Positions 9,290-17,662 of a stretch of DNA of 64,000 bases are shown here, in pieces (positions within the stretch are counted from its first letter, which is position 1; the number at the start of each line of letters is the position of its first letter). The DNA is from Palsa-601 sp963801185 (GTDB lineage Bacteria; Actinomycetota; Acidimicrobiia; Acidimicrobiales; Bog-793): NCBI GenBank assembly GCA_963801185.1, contig CAWDDW010000003.1, positions 1,860,001-1,924,000 of the forward strand. The letters are read 5' to 3'. Both the position numbers and the translations under genes were made by a program. Under the pieces are notes generated by a model. It made no database searches. It was not told the DNA's origin and saw nothing but the letters and a program-made list of their open reading frames with translations.

Positions 9290-10222
9290 ATGGGAAGAGA
9301 CGACTGCCTGACCGAACGCTTCGAGGCCGACCGGAGCCGTCTGCAAGCTCTCTCATACCGGATGCTCGGTTCTCGGGTAGACGCAGAAGACGTCGTCCAA
9401 GAAGCCTGGCTGAGGCTGAACCGGGCGGACACTTCAGAGGTCGCCAATTTGAGTGGCTGGCTCACCACGGTCGTCTCGCGCATTTCTCTCGACCACTTGC
9501 GCTCACGAGGTTCCCGGCGCGACCAGCCTTCGGACCTGGATCTCTCCGACAAGGAGCGCAAATCGGAGCACGAGGGCGGCCCGGAGCAGGAAGCGCTTCT
9601 GGCAGAGTCCGTCGGCCTCGCCATGCTCGTCGTACTCGACGAGCTCGATCCTGCAGAACGCGTCGCATTCGTGTTGCATGACATGTTCGCCGTCTCGTTC
9701 GACGAGATTGCATCCATCTTGGACCGTTCTCCGGCGGCCGCACGGCAACTCGCCAGCAGGGCCCGTCGGCGCGTCCAGGGTGCCGACGTCCCCGATGGAA
9801 CTGCTTCCCGACAACATGGGATCGTCGAGGCGTTCCTTGCGGCGTCGCGCAGAGGTGACTTCGCGGCCCTGTTGTCGCTGCTGGATCCGCAAGTCGCACT
9901 CAAGGCAGACGCCGTCGCCGTCGCCATGGCGGCCTCGAGGAAGGACCAGGGTGCGCCGTCGCTAGCGGCGCAGGTTCGTGGGGCCCGGGCGGTAGCCGAG
10001 ACGTTCGCGGGTCGAGCCGCCGCCGCCAGGCTCGCTCTGATCGACGGAACATTCGGAGCGACCTGGGCTCCCGGTGGGAAGCCCAGGGTCGTCTTCCGCT
10101 TCGTCACCGAACTGGGGAAGATCACGGACATCGAAATGGTCGCGGATCCAGAATCGATTCGCGGCCTCGAGGTGGCCGTGCTGCGCGGTCGTCCTGCGGG
10201 CGGAAGGTCCCGTGAATCGTGA
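9290..10222 (+). CDS. ECF sigma factor, SigJ/ECF41-like
   Basis: A 310-residue RNA polymerase sigma factor. Sigma-70 region 2 is at residues 10-75 (YRMLGSRVDAEDVVQEAWLR). Region 4 is at about 110-160 (LDELDPAERVAFVLHDMFAV, then DEIASILDRSPAAARQLASRA). A fused C-terminal SnoaL-like domain of about 120 residues follows, the architecture of ECF41 factors, where this domain replaces an anti-sigma factor. The family's terminal NPDKL-type motif appears as ADPESIRGLEV. The Asp-Gly-rich motif expected after the SnoaL start is replaced by KADAVAVAMAA. The usual ECF41 partner (carboxymuconolactone decarboxylase or oxidoreductase) is absent. The start follows GAGGAA at nine bases. Confidence 0.9.
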   Translation: MGRDDCLTERFEADRSRLQALSYRMLGSRVDAEDVVQEAWLRLNRADTSEVANLSGWLTTVVSRISLDHLRSRGSRRDQPSDLDLSDKERKSEHEGGPEQEALLAESVGLAMLVVLDELDPAERVAFVLHDMFAVSFDEIASILDRSPAAARQLASRARRRVQGADVPDGTASRQHGIVEAFLAASRRGDFAALLSLLDPQVALKADAVAVAMAASRKDQGAPSLAAQVRGARAVAETFAGRAAAARLALIDGTFGATWAPGGKPRVVFRFVTELGKITDIEMVADPESIRGLEVAVLRGRPAGGRSRES

Positions 10223-10631
10223 TTCCACAGGCGCTGGCAGCGCTCAGTTTCCGCTCAGGATGGGCTCGAACTCCTCGAGCAGTTGGCCAGCGAGGGCCAC
10301 GTGGCAGGCGGCGACCTCGCCGCGGTACGCCAGCGTCGACCTCCGCCCTGCCGATCGTGAGCTGACATCGTCGACGGCGTGGAGGAGCTTCTTGGACCGG
10401 AAGCCCCTCAGCCCGAAGTTCCGGGTCAGGCCGCACACCTCGAGGAGTGGGGGCTTGGGTTCGGCGTCGCCGACCGGTTGAGGCGCCGAGGGTGGAGCGC
10501 CGCTCGCTTTACAGTTACTCGGTGTCGGCTGTCGGACAGCGACAGACGATGGACTTGCAGGCCTGCCCAAGGCCAGGACGCCGGGGCCCTGGGACTGTCC
10601 GTCCCAAGACCCCGGCACCTGCTCGATCGTT
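10223..10631. other. Gene-free stretch with ABC remnant
   Basis: This 409-base stretch separates the sigma factor from the convergent beta-helix gene. Apart from a short minus-strand match to an oligopeptide ABC ATPase N-terminus (listed separately), I see no gene and no terminator hairpin with a T-run. Confidence 0.4.
10358..10450 (-). pseudogene. Oligopeptide ABC ATPase N-terminal remnant
   Basis: About 30 residues (PLLEVCGLTRNFGLRGFRSK followed by KLLHAVDDVSS) resemble the first strands of OppF/DppF-type ATPases, which begin with a LEVRGLTKHF-like strand and continue to AVDDVSF. No Walker A follows. The match is short, so this may be coincidence; if real it is a deletion remnant. Confidence 0.4.
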
Positions 10632-12857
10632 CTAGTGAGTCACCTTGAAGTTGCGGTTGACAGTCGCTGCCGGGCTGTAGATGGAGTTGCCGCCCTGGCT
10701 TGCTTGAACTGTGCACGTCCCGACCCCATCCAACGTGATGGTGGCCCCATAGGTCCCGCTCGAAGTGCACACCAACGGCGTGGTCGTGATGAACGTCACC
10801 GGCAACCCCGACGACGCCGTGGCGCTTACGGTCACCCGTATCTGCTTGAGGGACTCCGTGGCCAGCACGCCGAAGGCGATGCTCTGGCTGGCCTTGGTCA
10901 CCTTGAAGTTGCGGTTGACAGTCGCTGCCGGGCCGTAGATGGAGTTGCCGCCCTGGCTTGCTTGAACTGTGCACGTCCCGACCCCATCCAACGTGATGGT
11001 GGCCCCATAGGTCCCGCTCGAAGTGCACACCAACGGCGTGGTCGTGATGAACGTCACCGGCAACCCCGACGACGCCGTGGCAGTGGCCGTGATCGACGCC
11101 GTAAGGAGAGTCTGCTTGGCCAGCACGCCGAAAGTGATGCTCTGGCTGGCCTGGGTTACCTTGAAGCTGCGGCTAACTGGCACTGCCGGACTGTAGGCGG
11201 CGTTGCCGGCCTGGCTGGCTTGAACAGTGCAGATCCCGACCCCTTCCAGGGTGATGGTGGCCCCGTAGGTTCCGCTCGAGGTGCACACCAGCGGCGTAGA
11301 AGTGGTGTAGCTCACCGGCAACCCCGACGAGGCCGTGGCAGCGGCCGTGATCGACGATATGAGAAGGGTCTTATTGGCCAGCGCCGCGAAGGTGATCCTC
11401 TGGTTGGGCGAGCAGATGCTGGCAGGGGAGTTGGGCTGGCCAACATTGTCGGTCCATGTGTCGTTGGTCCCTGCCGTCCCGGAACCGGTTGTCTGGTCGT
11501 CGCAGGCGTAAGTGACAATGCCGTTGCCGACGACGTTATGGCTGATCGCGCCTGACGGGAAGGTGGACCCATCGTTGTAGATCTGGATCCCATCGCCGCT
11601 GTCGGTGATCGTGTTGTACTCGAGGGTGAAGCCGCTCGGCGCCGCCCAAAGATCCGGCGCGGTCGTGTCAGTGAAATTGCTGAAGACGTACCCGGATCCG
11701 CCCCACACCACGATCCCTTGGCCGTCGGTCCCGTTGTCGCCGAAACCCGTGATGGTGTTGTTCGCGATGGTTGCGTTGTCGAATGGGTACCAAGCGGTAC
11801 TGACCCCAATCGCACCACCCGTGTCGGGTGCCCCGTTCCCGTTCAAGGAGTTGCCCGCCACCACCGAGGCGATGTCGCCACCTCCGAGGTAGATAGGCGT
11901 TATGGCGTACGGGTCGTCGGTGTCTGTGACCTGGTACGTGTTCCCGCTGATCAGGGCGCCTGTGCTGCAGAAGAGCGCAACGAAGTTGTCGTCCCACCCG
12001 TTGCCGTTCACTTCTGCTGTGTTGTCGGTTATGGAAAGTCCCTGGCTCGATGCCACGCAGCTGCCGCCGTCAGTGCTAGGGCCGGCGCCGCTGGTATTGA
12101 TGTTGGCGCCCGGGCCAGTCAGGTCCGAGAAGTCGTTGTTGCTGATGCTGACGTTGTCCCCTGGGGCACCCCAGATGAGGATGGCCTGTCCCATATCCCC
12201 GCTGCTCACATTGATGGAAGGGACGGTCTGGGTGAACTCGTTGTCACTGATCGTCGTGGGGCCTGGGCCGGAGACGTTGTCGGTGTTGAAGTAAATCCCG
12301 CCGTTGCTGACGTCGACGATGTTGTCGGTGAACGTCCAAGCGCTTCCCACGCCCGCGGCGGATATCTCGCCGACGCCCCCCGTGTAGCTATTGAGCGTGA
12401 AGCCGCTCAGCGTGCCGGTCGTAGCTCCGGCGCTGTACGTGACGCCACCCGGGGCGTCGATGACGGTTTCCGGTGCACCGGTTCGTCCGACGCCGCTGAC
12501 GCCGTATTCCGCCCCGTCCAAGGTCAAAGGCTCGTTGATCGTGACGGGATCGGAGTAGGTGCCGTCACAGACATAGATCGTGTCGCCGGTTGTGGCAGCA
12601 TCCACCGCGTCCTGGATCGTCCCGTAGTCCGGAGTGTTGCACGCGGAGACGGGGTCGCTTCCAGGGTTGTTGCTGACGATTATTGCGCCCGCCGGCGGTG
12701 CCTGTGCTGCTGGCGGTGCGGCGGAGGCGCTGGGCGCCGCGACGAGCAAAGCCGACAGCCCGACCGACGAGATCAGGAGCGCCGCTCCAAGTCCGGTGGC
12801 GACGCGCCGAGTGTGCCTCACAGATGGCCGCGTCGTGCTCTTGTCGTTCCGTTGCAT
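10632..12857 (-). CDS. Secreted right-handed beta-helix protein with three Ig-like repeats
   Basis: A 741-residue protein starting at ATG 12857 after GAGGGAG. A long Sec signal peptide (residues 1-46, ending SASAAPP) leads into a parallel beta-helix domain (about 60-480) with right-handed coil turns such as ISDNEFTQT and ISNNDFSDL. Three C-terminal 86-residue repeats (about 484-741) each carry LPVTFITTTPLVCTSSGTYG, a predicted disulfide (CTSS...GTCTVQ) and NRNFKVT. They resemble bacterial Ig-like modules of cell-surface proteins. Beta-helix proteins often bind or cleave polysaccharides, but no catalytic triad is recognised here. Confidence 0.85.
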   Translation of the reverse strand: MQRNDKSTTRPSVRHTRRVATGLGAALLISSVGLSALLVAAPSASAAPPAAQAPPAGAIIVSNNPGSDPVSACNTPDYGTIQDAVDAATTGDTIYVCDGTYSDPVTINEPLTLDGAEYGVSGVGRTGAPETVIDAPGGVTYSAGATTGTLSGFTLNSYTGGVGEISAAGVGSAWTFTDNIVDVSNGGIYFNTDNVSGPGPTTISDNEFTQTVPSINVSSGDMGQAILIWGAPGDNVSISNNDFSDLTGPGANINTSGAGPSTDGGSCVASSQGLSITDNTAEVNGNGWDDNFVALFCSTGALISGNTYQVTDTDDPYAITPIYLGGGDIASVVAGNSLNGNGAPDTGGAIGVSTAWYPFDNATIANNTITGFGDNGTDGQGIVVWGGSGYVFSNFTDTTAPDLWAAPSGFTLEYNTITDSGDGIQIYNDGSTFPSGAISHNVVGNGIVTYACDDQTTGSGTAGTNDTWTDNVGQPNSPASICSPNQRITFAALANKTLLISSITAAATASSGLPVSYTTSTPLVCTSSGTYGATITLEGVGICTVQASQAGNAAYSPAVPVSRSFKVTQASQSITFGVLAKQTLLTASITATATASSGLPVTFITTTPLVCTSSGTYGATITLDGVGTCTVQASQGGNSIYGPAATVNRNFKVTKASQSIAFGVLATESLKQIRVTVSATASSGLPVTFITTTPLVCTSSGTYGATITLDGVGTCTVQASQGGNSIYSPAATVNRNFKVTH
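10641..11083. repeat. 258-bp direct repeats in the beta-helix gene
   Basis: The stretch from about 10641 to 10823 recurs at about 10899-11081 with hardly any base differences over some 180 bases, at a period of 258 bases (86 codons). A third, diverged copy follows to about 11340. It encodes the Ig-like repeats, and the near identity points to recent duplication or gene conversion. Confidence 0.85.
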
Positions 12858-13183
12858 AGCGAACTCCCTCGTCTAGAAAAGGCACGGGTTTGACTCCGGG
12901 CATCTCACTCAGGACTAGGCGTGAAACCGTTCATGCGCTAGGGCCCTTTGTCACTTGAGGTTCGGTTTCCCTTTGAAAACAAAGCTGTTTCAGATATTGC
13001 AACGGCTACGGTCACAGGCTGTGGGCGTCCGAGCACAGAGAGCGCTCACGTCGGACCGCCGCCCGCGAGAAGTTCAATCGGCGTCGCCGGCTGCGGTGCC
13101 GCTCGATCGTCACCGCACGGGCAACGGGGCCTTCCTCACCGTCTGCTCGGTATCGGGCGAGCAGATTGCAGATCCAATTTGAT
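12858..13183. other. Intergenic stretch, upstream region of beta-helix gene
   Basis: This 326-base stretch lies between the beta-helix start and the CMRxHG remnant. It presumably holds the beta-helix promoter. I see no convincing gene, repeat or -35/-10 pair. Confidence 0.35.
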
Positions 13184-13494
13184 CCACCCCTTCCAACGAC
13201 ATCCACCCCAGCTCTCCACAATTCATCTCGGCGAACAAGACCTGTCAGCACCTGGAACCGAACGGGGGCCAGCAGACCGCGGCGGAGAATCAGCAGATTC
13301 TCGCCCTCGACTTGAAGGCCGTCGCGTGCATGCGCGCCGACGGAGTACCGAACTACCCGGACCCTGTCGTGAACGGCAACGGAGGAGTGGCGCAAGAGTT
13401 CGGGGGACCCGGGTTGGACCCCAATTCGCCACAGTTCCAAGCCGCGCACAAGGACTGCCAACGCCTCTTCAGTCTGGCCGGAGACATGCTATGA
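13184..13494 (+). pseudogene. CMRxHG lipoprotein, 5'-truncated paralog
   Basis: The frame opens after a TGA near 13181 and runs about 103 codons to 13494. It encodes FISANKTCQHLEPNGGQQTA and then VACMRADGVPNYPDPV, ending FQAAHKDCQRLFSLAGDML. It aligns over its whole length with the second module of the lipoproteins at 28772 and 29612. It lacks their signal peptide, lipobox and the first CMRxHG motif. The central His is changed to Asp (RADG for RTHG). No start codon with a ribosome site is present, so it is a remnant of a third family member. Confidence 0.75.
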
Positions 13495-13500
13495 GTGCGC

Positions 13501-13521
13501 CTGCGCGGCGATGCCGCGCAG
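13501..13521 (+). terminator. Strong hairpin after CMRxHG remnant
   Basis: CTGCGCGGC and GCCGCGCAG form a perfect 9-bp stem with a GAT loop, six bases after the remnant's stop codon. No T-run follows, as is common in high-GC actinobacteria, so terminator function is inferred from position and strength. Confidence 0.5.
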
Positions 13522-13527
13522 TAGTGG

Positions 13528-13710
13528 TCAATGACGGAAGAGTCGAATGCTGGTGCTCACGAGAGTTATGCCGTGTTCGGCACAGGCGTCCTCCACCTCG
13601 GCCGAACGCGTCGACCCGCCGGGATGGGCGAGGAACCGAACCCCGTGTCGGACGGCCTGATCGACGTTGTAGCTGTCGGACTTAGCGCGCCGAGAGCGGT
13701 TAGGTCCAAG
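13528..13710 (-). pseudogene. AICAR transformylase (PurH-like) C-terminal remnant
   Basis: The frame ends SDSYNVDQAVRHGVRFLAHP, then GGSTRSAEVEDACAEHGITL and STSIRLFRH. This is the C-terminal signature of AICAR formyltransferases, where a conserved Pro-Gly-Gly-Ser and an RLF/RHF-His end occur. The rest of the enzyme (more than 300 residues) is absent, and upstream codons look random. It is a truncated purine-biosynthesis remnant. The functional copy must lie elsewhere in the genome. Confidence 0.6.
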
Positions 13711-13751
13711 GCGGCATGGGAGCGTGGAGAGACGTGCGGGCGGCCGACGAC

Positions 13752-14588
13752 TCATCGGTCGGACCGGCGGCCGCTCAGCTTCGGTGGCTCGAGGGTGAAC
13801 TCCGAGACGATGGTCGCGAGTTGAGGAGCTTGAAAGATGTCGTAGTGAGTGATTCCGGGGAGGATGGCGAGGCGCATGTCCGTTGGCAGTGAACCGTCCC
13901 AGCCCGCGTCCTTGAGACCACCGCCCAGCAAGGCGAAGAACTCCGCTGCATGAGATGGCGGGATGCCGTCGGCATCGCCGTAGACGAGCAGGGTCGGGAG
14001 ATCGAGACCCTTAACCTCCTCGGTCCAGTCGTACGGCGTTCGGAGTAACGAACCGGTCTTGTCCATGAGGACGGGGAAGGAGTCGACGTCCGGTGCCACC
14101 AGAGTCCAGGCCTTGTACATCGGTGACTGCTTCATCTGGTCAAAGGATGCGCTGCTCACCTGCGACATAGCCTCGAGAACCTCGGGGAACCAGCCCTCCC
14201 GGCGACATGGTGCCGACACGACGCTCAATCGGCGTACGCAGGCAGGGTGCTGGATGGCGGCGCGTAAGCAGGCGCCGCCACCGAGGGAGTATCCGAGCAG
14301 GTCAACCTGGGCGATGTCGAGGTGGTCGACGACTCCGGCAATGTCATCGCCGAACGCCGCGTAGCTGAAGTCCCGGTCGATGTCGCAGGTGTGGCCGTGG
14401 CCCTGGAGCTCGATCGCGATCACGCGACGGTTGGCGGCCAACTGGTCGAGCAAGTCTCCGAACATGCTCGCCAACCCGAAGCCACCGTGCACCACGACCA
14501 AGGGAGTGCCGCCCTCGCCGCGGCTCTCCCAGTACACGTCCAAGCCGTTCACCGGTGCGTACCCAGTCCGGTAGAGATCGGCCATCAT
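13752..14588 (-). CDS. Alpha/beta hydrolase
   Basis: A 278-residue alpha/beta hydrolase. It has the oxyanion motif VVVHGGFG near residue 33, the nucleophile elbow GYSLGGG near residue 98 (Ser), an acid candidate in VYGDADGIP, and the catalytic His in GITHYDIFQ near residue 252. No signal peptide is visible, so it is cytoplasmic. The start follows AGGAGAGG; two consecutive ATGs are available. It lies 42 bases downstream of the two-domain VOC gene on the same strand, so the two may form an operon. Substrate is unknown; esterase, lactonase or C-C hydrolase activity are all possible. Confidence 0.88.
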   Translation of the reverse strand: MMADLYRTGYAPVNGLDVYWESRGEGGTPLVVVHGGFGLASMFGDLLDQLAANRRVIAIELQGHGHTCDIDRDFSYAAFGDDIAGVVDHLDIAQVDLLGYSLGGGACLRAAIQHPACVRRLSVVSAPCRREGWFPEVLEAMSQVSSASFDQMKQSPMYKAWTLVAPDVDSFPVLMDKTGSLLRTPYDWTEEVKGLDLPTLLVYGDADGIPPSHAAEFFALLGGGLKDAGWDGSLPTDMRLAILPGITHYDIFQAPQLATIVSEFTLEPPKLSGRRSDR

Positions 14589-14629
14589 CTGCCTCTCCTT
14601 GCTTCAGGAACTTGTCACGCGTGTGACGA

Positions 14630-15409
14630 CTACTGATTGGGCTTGCGCAGCTTCAACTGAGCGCCCGCTGGGTCCGTCACGGCGGCAAGGCGGCCGTACG
14701 GACTGTCCGTCGCGTCCATCACAACCGAGCCGCCGAGGGCCTTGACCTTGGCGATGGCGGCGTCCGCGTCGTCGACCTCCCAGTAGATCGACCAGTGGGC
14801 TGGCACCCCATCGGGCAGGAACGCCTCGGCGTCCATTATCCCCGCCAATTCGCCCTCGCCGCCGGGGTCTCGCATCGAGGCGTAACGAAACTCGTCACTC
14901 TCACCGACGATATTGGTGTCCCAGCCGAAGACCTCGCGGTAGAAGGCAACCGCAGCCGTGTGGTCACGGGTCTGCAGCTCGAACCAGCTCGGGGCGCCAT
15001 GCTCGTTCAAGACGGTGAACCCTGGGAAGGTTCCGGGCTGCCACGCACCGAGCACAGCGCCGGTCGGATCGACCATCACCGACTGGCTGCCGAGGTCGGC
15101 CACGGGCATCGGGGGGAACACGATCTGAGCGCCGCCGGCGGCGGCGGCTTCGATGGTCTTCGCGATGTCGTCGGTTGCGAGGTAAATCTTCCAAGAGTTG
15201 TCCGCCGGCATGTCGCCCATGTCGCCCATGCCGCCGGCGATGGGAACGCCGTTGCGGGTGAACATGAAGTAGCCGCCGAACTCCTCGCTCGGCTCGTTGG
15301 CTTCCCAACCGAAGAGCTCGCCGTAGAACTTGCGGCTGCCTTCGACGTCAGAGGTCCATAGATCAGCCCAGCAGGGCGAACCGATTGGGGCGCTATCACG
15401 GGTAGGCAT
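14630..15409 (-). CDS. Two-domain VOC protein (Rv0577/CFP30B-like)
   Basis: A 259-residue protein of two fused VOC domains: residues 1-125 (CWADLWTSDVEGSRKFYGEL...VMVDPTGAVLG) and 130-259 (SWFELQTRDHTAAVAFYREV...AVTDPAGAQLKL). ATG 15409 is chosen because AAGGAG lies eight bases upstream. An upstream GTG would add 12 residues without a good site. Length and pattern match the mycobacterial Rv0577 family, which has been linked to methylglyoxal response and TLR2 binding; the molecular function in this organism is unknown. Confidence 0.85.
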   Translation of the reverse strand: MPTRDSAPIGSPCWADLWTSDVEGSRKFYGELFGWEANEPSEEFGGYFMFTRNGVPIAGGMGDMGDMPADNSWKIYLATDDIAKTIEAAAAGGAQIVFPPMPVADLGSQSVMVDPTGAVLGAWQPGTFPGFTVLNEHGAPSWFELQTRDHTAAVAFYREVFGWDTNIVGESDEFRYASMRDPGGEGELAGIMDAEAFLPDGVPAHWSIYWEVDDADAAIAKVKALGGSVVMDATDSPYGRLAAVTDPAGAQLKLRKPNQ

Positions 15410-15584
15410 GGCTTCTGCTCCTTTGTGCTCAGGCTTATCGGTCAAGTCTTGGACGGGCTCGGGACGCCAAGTTCATCGGTCTCCTGAGAACTACTTGGCG
15501 GTGCCCATCATTGTGGTCCTCACGGGTCGCTAGGTGTTCGGAATGCGTCGATGAGATAGCGGGCTCTCGCCCGTCCAACGTGTA

Positions 15585-15893
15585 GTGGCTGCGGTCCAGT
15601 TGTGGTGCGAGGTTACGGTCGTCGGACCCGACGGCGCCGATCTGGTCCGCCGCTTTCTCGAGGGACCGGGCGACCCGGACCTCGAGGCAGTGGACGAGGT
15701 TGCCCGGCTGGCCCTGCTGGCGGGCCGTCTCGGGAGTCACCTAGTCCTCGCCGAAGTCTCCCCGGCACTTCGAGCGCTTCTCCATCTGACCGGCCTATGC
15801 GTCGAGGTAGAGGGGCAGTCCAAACTCGGGGAACAGCCTCTCGGGGTCCAAGAACGCCAAGAAGAACGTCATGCCGGTGATGAGCCCGTCTGA
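15585..15893 (+). CDS. STAS-like small protein convergent with sigma factor
   Basis: A 102-residue frame from GTG 15585. Residues 1-80 show a STAS-like alternation (CEVTVVGPDGADLV...DLEAVDEVARLALLAGRLGS...LRALLHLTGL), similar to small actinobacterial anti-sigma-antagonist-like proteins. The last ~30 residues are encoded antisense to the end of the ECF sigma gene, a 99-base tail-to-tail overlap. That part is constrained by the sigma frame and need not be functional. No strong ribosome site is seen. I rate the domain assignment as moderately likely from pattern alone. Confidence 0.5.
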   Translation: MAAVQLWCEVTVVGPDGADLVRRFLEGPGDPDLEAVDEVARLALLAGRLGSHLVLAEVSPALRALLHLTGLCVEVEGQSKLGEQPLGVQERQEERHAGDEPV

Positions 15894-16825
15894 GATCTCG
15901 AGCACCTGCAATGCCCACGGAGCGTGGCCGCCGGCCGGGTCTGGCCGATACTGCCCGAAGGCCGCGCAGCCGTTGGCAGAGGTCGGCACGAGGCGCGAGC
16001 CGCGACAGCCGCTCGGCCCGGGCTCGACCATCCAGCGGCCGATGTCGGCCGCCCCGCTTATCCACATGGCGAACGGCGGCATCGACTGCACCGCGTCCTC
16101 GTGCAGCAATGTCACAAGTCGATCGATGTCGTAGCGCTCGAACGCGTCGACATAGAGGCTCGAAGTAGCTCGGCGTCGGCAACATCGAGAGTTGCGGGTC
16201 GATTCTCGGTCCGTAAGGCACCGAGTGTGGTTCGCGCCCGTTGCAGGGCGCTGTTGACCGCCTGCACGCTCGTGCCGAGGAGCTCGGCGACCTCGGCCAC
16301 CTGCCAGCGCAGAACCTCGCAGAGGATCAGCGCGGCGCGCTGACGGGCGGGAAGGTGCTGAAGCGCCGTTACGAAGGCGAGGCGGATCGACTCGCGGTAC
16401 TGAGCGATCTCGGCGGGGTCCGAGGTCTCTGGGGCGACGCGGGCGTCAGGCACCGGTGTCACCCACCTGGACTCGGGCAGCATTGACCCGAGCAGAGCTT
16501 CCTCAGGGGGTGAGGCCGGGCCCATCTCCATGGGCCGGGCCCGGCGCTGCACCTGGCGGTGCATGTCGATGCACACGTTGGTGGCGATGCGGTAGAGCCA
16601 CGAGCGCACGGACGAGCGCCCCTCGAATGTCTCCGCATTGCGCCAGGCTCGATACATCGTCTCCTGGACGGCATCCTCTGCCTCGAAGCCCGAGCCGAGC
16701 ATTCGATAGCAGTACCCCGTCAGCTCGCGGCGGAACAGCTCCAGGTCGAGTTCGGCCAGTGGGGCCTCATGCAGCGCCACGGCACGGGATGCTACCAACG
16801 GCAACTCGAGCGCGGCGTCTGCCAT
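15795..16825 (-). CDS. ECF sigma factor with SnoaL-like domain (TIGR02960-type), frameshifted
   Basis: The sigma part (about 220 residues from ATG 16825) contains region 2 (LTGYCYRMLGSGFEAEDAVQ, RSWLYRIATNVCIDMHR) and region 4 (LPARQRAALILCEVLRWQVA, then LGTSVQAVNSALQRA). The C-terminal SnoaL-like domain (YVDAFERYDIDRL, LLHEDAVQSMPPFAMWISGA, ending FLDPERLFPEFGLPLYLDA) is in another frame. A one-base shift near 16150, right after AELLR, breaks the reading frame. Restoring one base gives an intact protein of about 343 residues typical of the TIGR02960/SigG group. Either a recent mutation or a sequencing error. No anti-sigma gene is adjacent, consistent with self-regulation by the SnoaL domain. 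Confidence 0.8.
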
Positions 16826-16943
16826 CTATGGTTGGACGGAGCGGTCGAGCGATATTCATCGGTGGCTCCCGAGACCTTCCCGGCGGGAGCGTCTGAGGAT
16901 CTGACGAAGTCGGCTGCGAGGCGCCCACACGGGAGACACGAGC

Positions 16944-17546
16944 ATGATCGTCGCAGCGCATTCGACCTCGATCGACGGATTCATCGCGGGAGAAGACGAC
17001 GGGCCGGCGCGACCTCTCGGTGTCGGCGGCGAGAGACTCTTCACCTGGTTCAGCGATGGGGACACGCCAAGCCGCTTCTACCCCTCGTTCAAGATGTCGG
17101 CGATAAGCGCCGAGTTCTTCGATGCGTTCGCCGGTCGGGTCGGCGCTGTCATCTCGGGGCGACACACTTACGACGTCGCAGGCGGGTGGGGCGGAGGGGG
17201 ACCGATGCCAGGTGTCCCGCTGTTCGTCATGACCCATCGCGTTCCCGACCCGATGCCACCGAGTGACCCGCCCCACACCTTCGTCACCGAAGGCATCGAG
17301 GTCGCGGTCGAGATGGCACAGGCTGCCGCAGCCGGGAAGGACGTCTCCCTCATGGGGACGGAGATCGTTCAGCAGTGCATCCGGGCCGGTCTGCTCGACG
17401 AACTCACCATCCACCTCGTGCCAGTCGTTCTCGGAAGGGGTGCCCGCCTTATCGATGGTCTCGAGCCAGGCGGCGTCGAACTCCGCCTCGTGCGGACGGT
17501 CGACGCTCCGGGTGTGACGCACCTGACCTACCGGGTCGTCAAGTAG
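16944..17546 (+). CDS. RibD C-terminal/DHFR-family reductase
   Basis: A 200-residue protein of the dihydrofolate-reductase-like RibD C-terminal family. It has the start IVAAHSTSIDGFIAG, a central AVISGRHTYDVAGGWGGGGP, the cofactor-loop region KDVSLMGTEIVQQCI, and the conserved GLLDELTIHLVPVVLGRGAR. These proteins are NADPH-dependent reductases of mostly unknown substrate in actinobacteria. The start ATG 16944 follows GGGAGA. It is divergent from the sigma factor across a 118-base gap and could be one of its targets (inference). The pseudogene at 7746-8340 is a distant family member. Confidence 0.86.
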   Translation: MIVAAHSTSIDGFIAGEDDGPARPLGVGGERLFTWFSDGDTPSRFYPSFKMSAISAEFFDAFAGRVGAVISGRHTYDVAGGWGGGGPMPGVPLFVMTHRVPDPMPPSDPPHTFVTEGIEVAVEMAQAAAAGKDVSLMGTEIVQQCIRAGLLDELTIHLVPVVLGRGARLIDGLEPGGVELRLVRTVDAPGVTHLTYRVVK

Positions 17547-17593
17547 TCGGGACCCGATGGACGGCTTGCGAGCTGAGTGACCTGACGATACAT

Positions 17594-17607
17594 TGACTGT
17601 ACAGTCA
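17594..17607. promoter_or_regulatory. Perfect 14-bp palindrome, TetR-operator-like
   Basis: TGACTGTACAGTCA is a perfect palindrome, extended by a further GTCAG. It lies about 55 bases before the ATG of the phosphoesterase gene. The form resembles operators of TetR-family repressors, but no such repressor is encoded in this window. Confidence 0.5.
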
Positions 17608-17662
17608 GTCAGCAGTTGTGCCAGGTCGTGCCACGCCAGGCGTGGTCGGGAGGCTCACCAGC

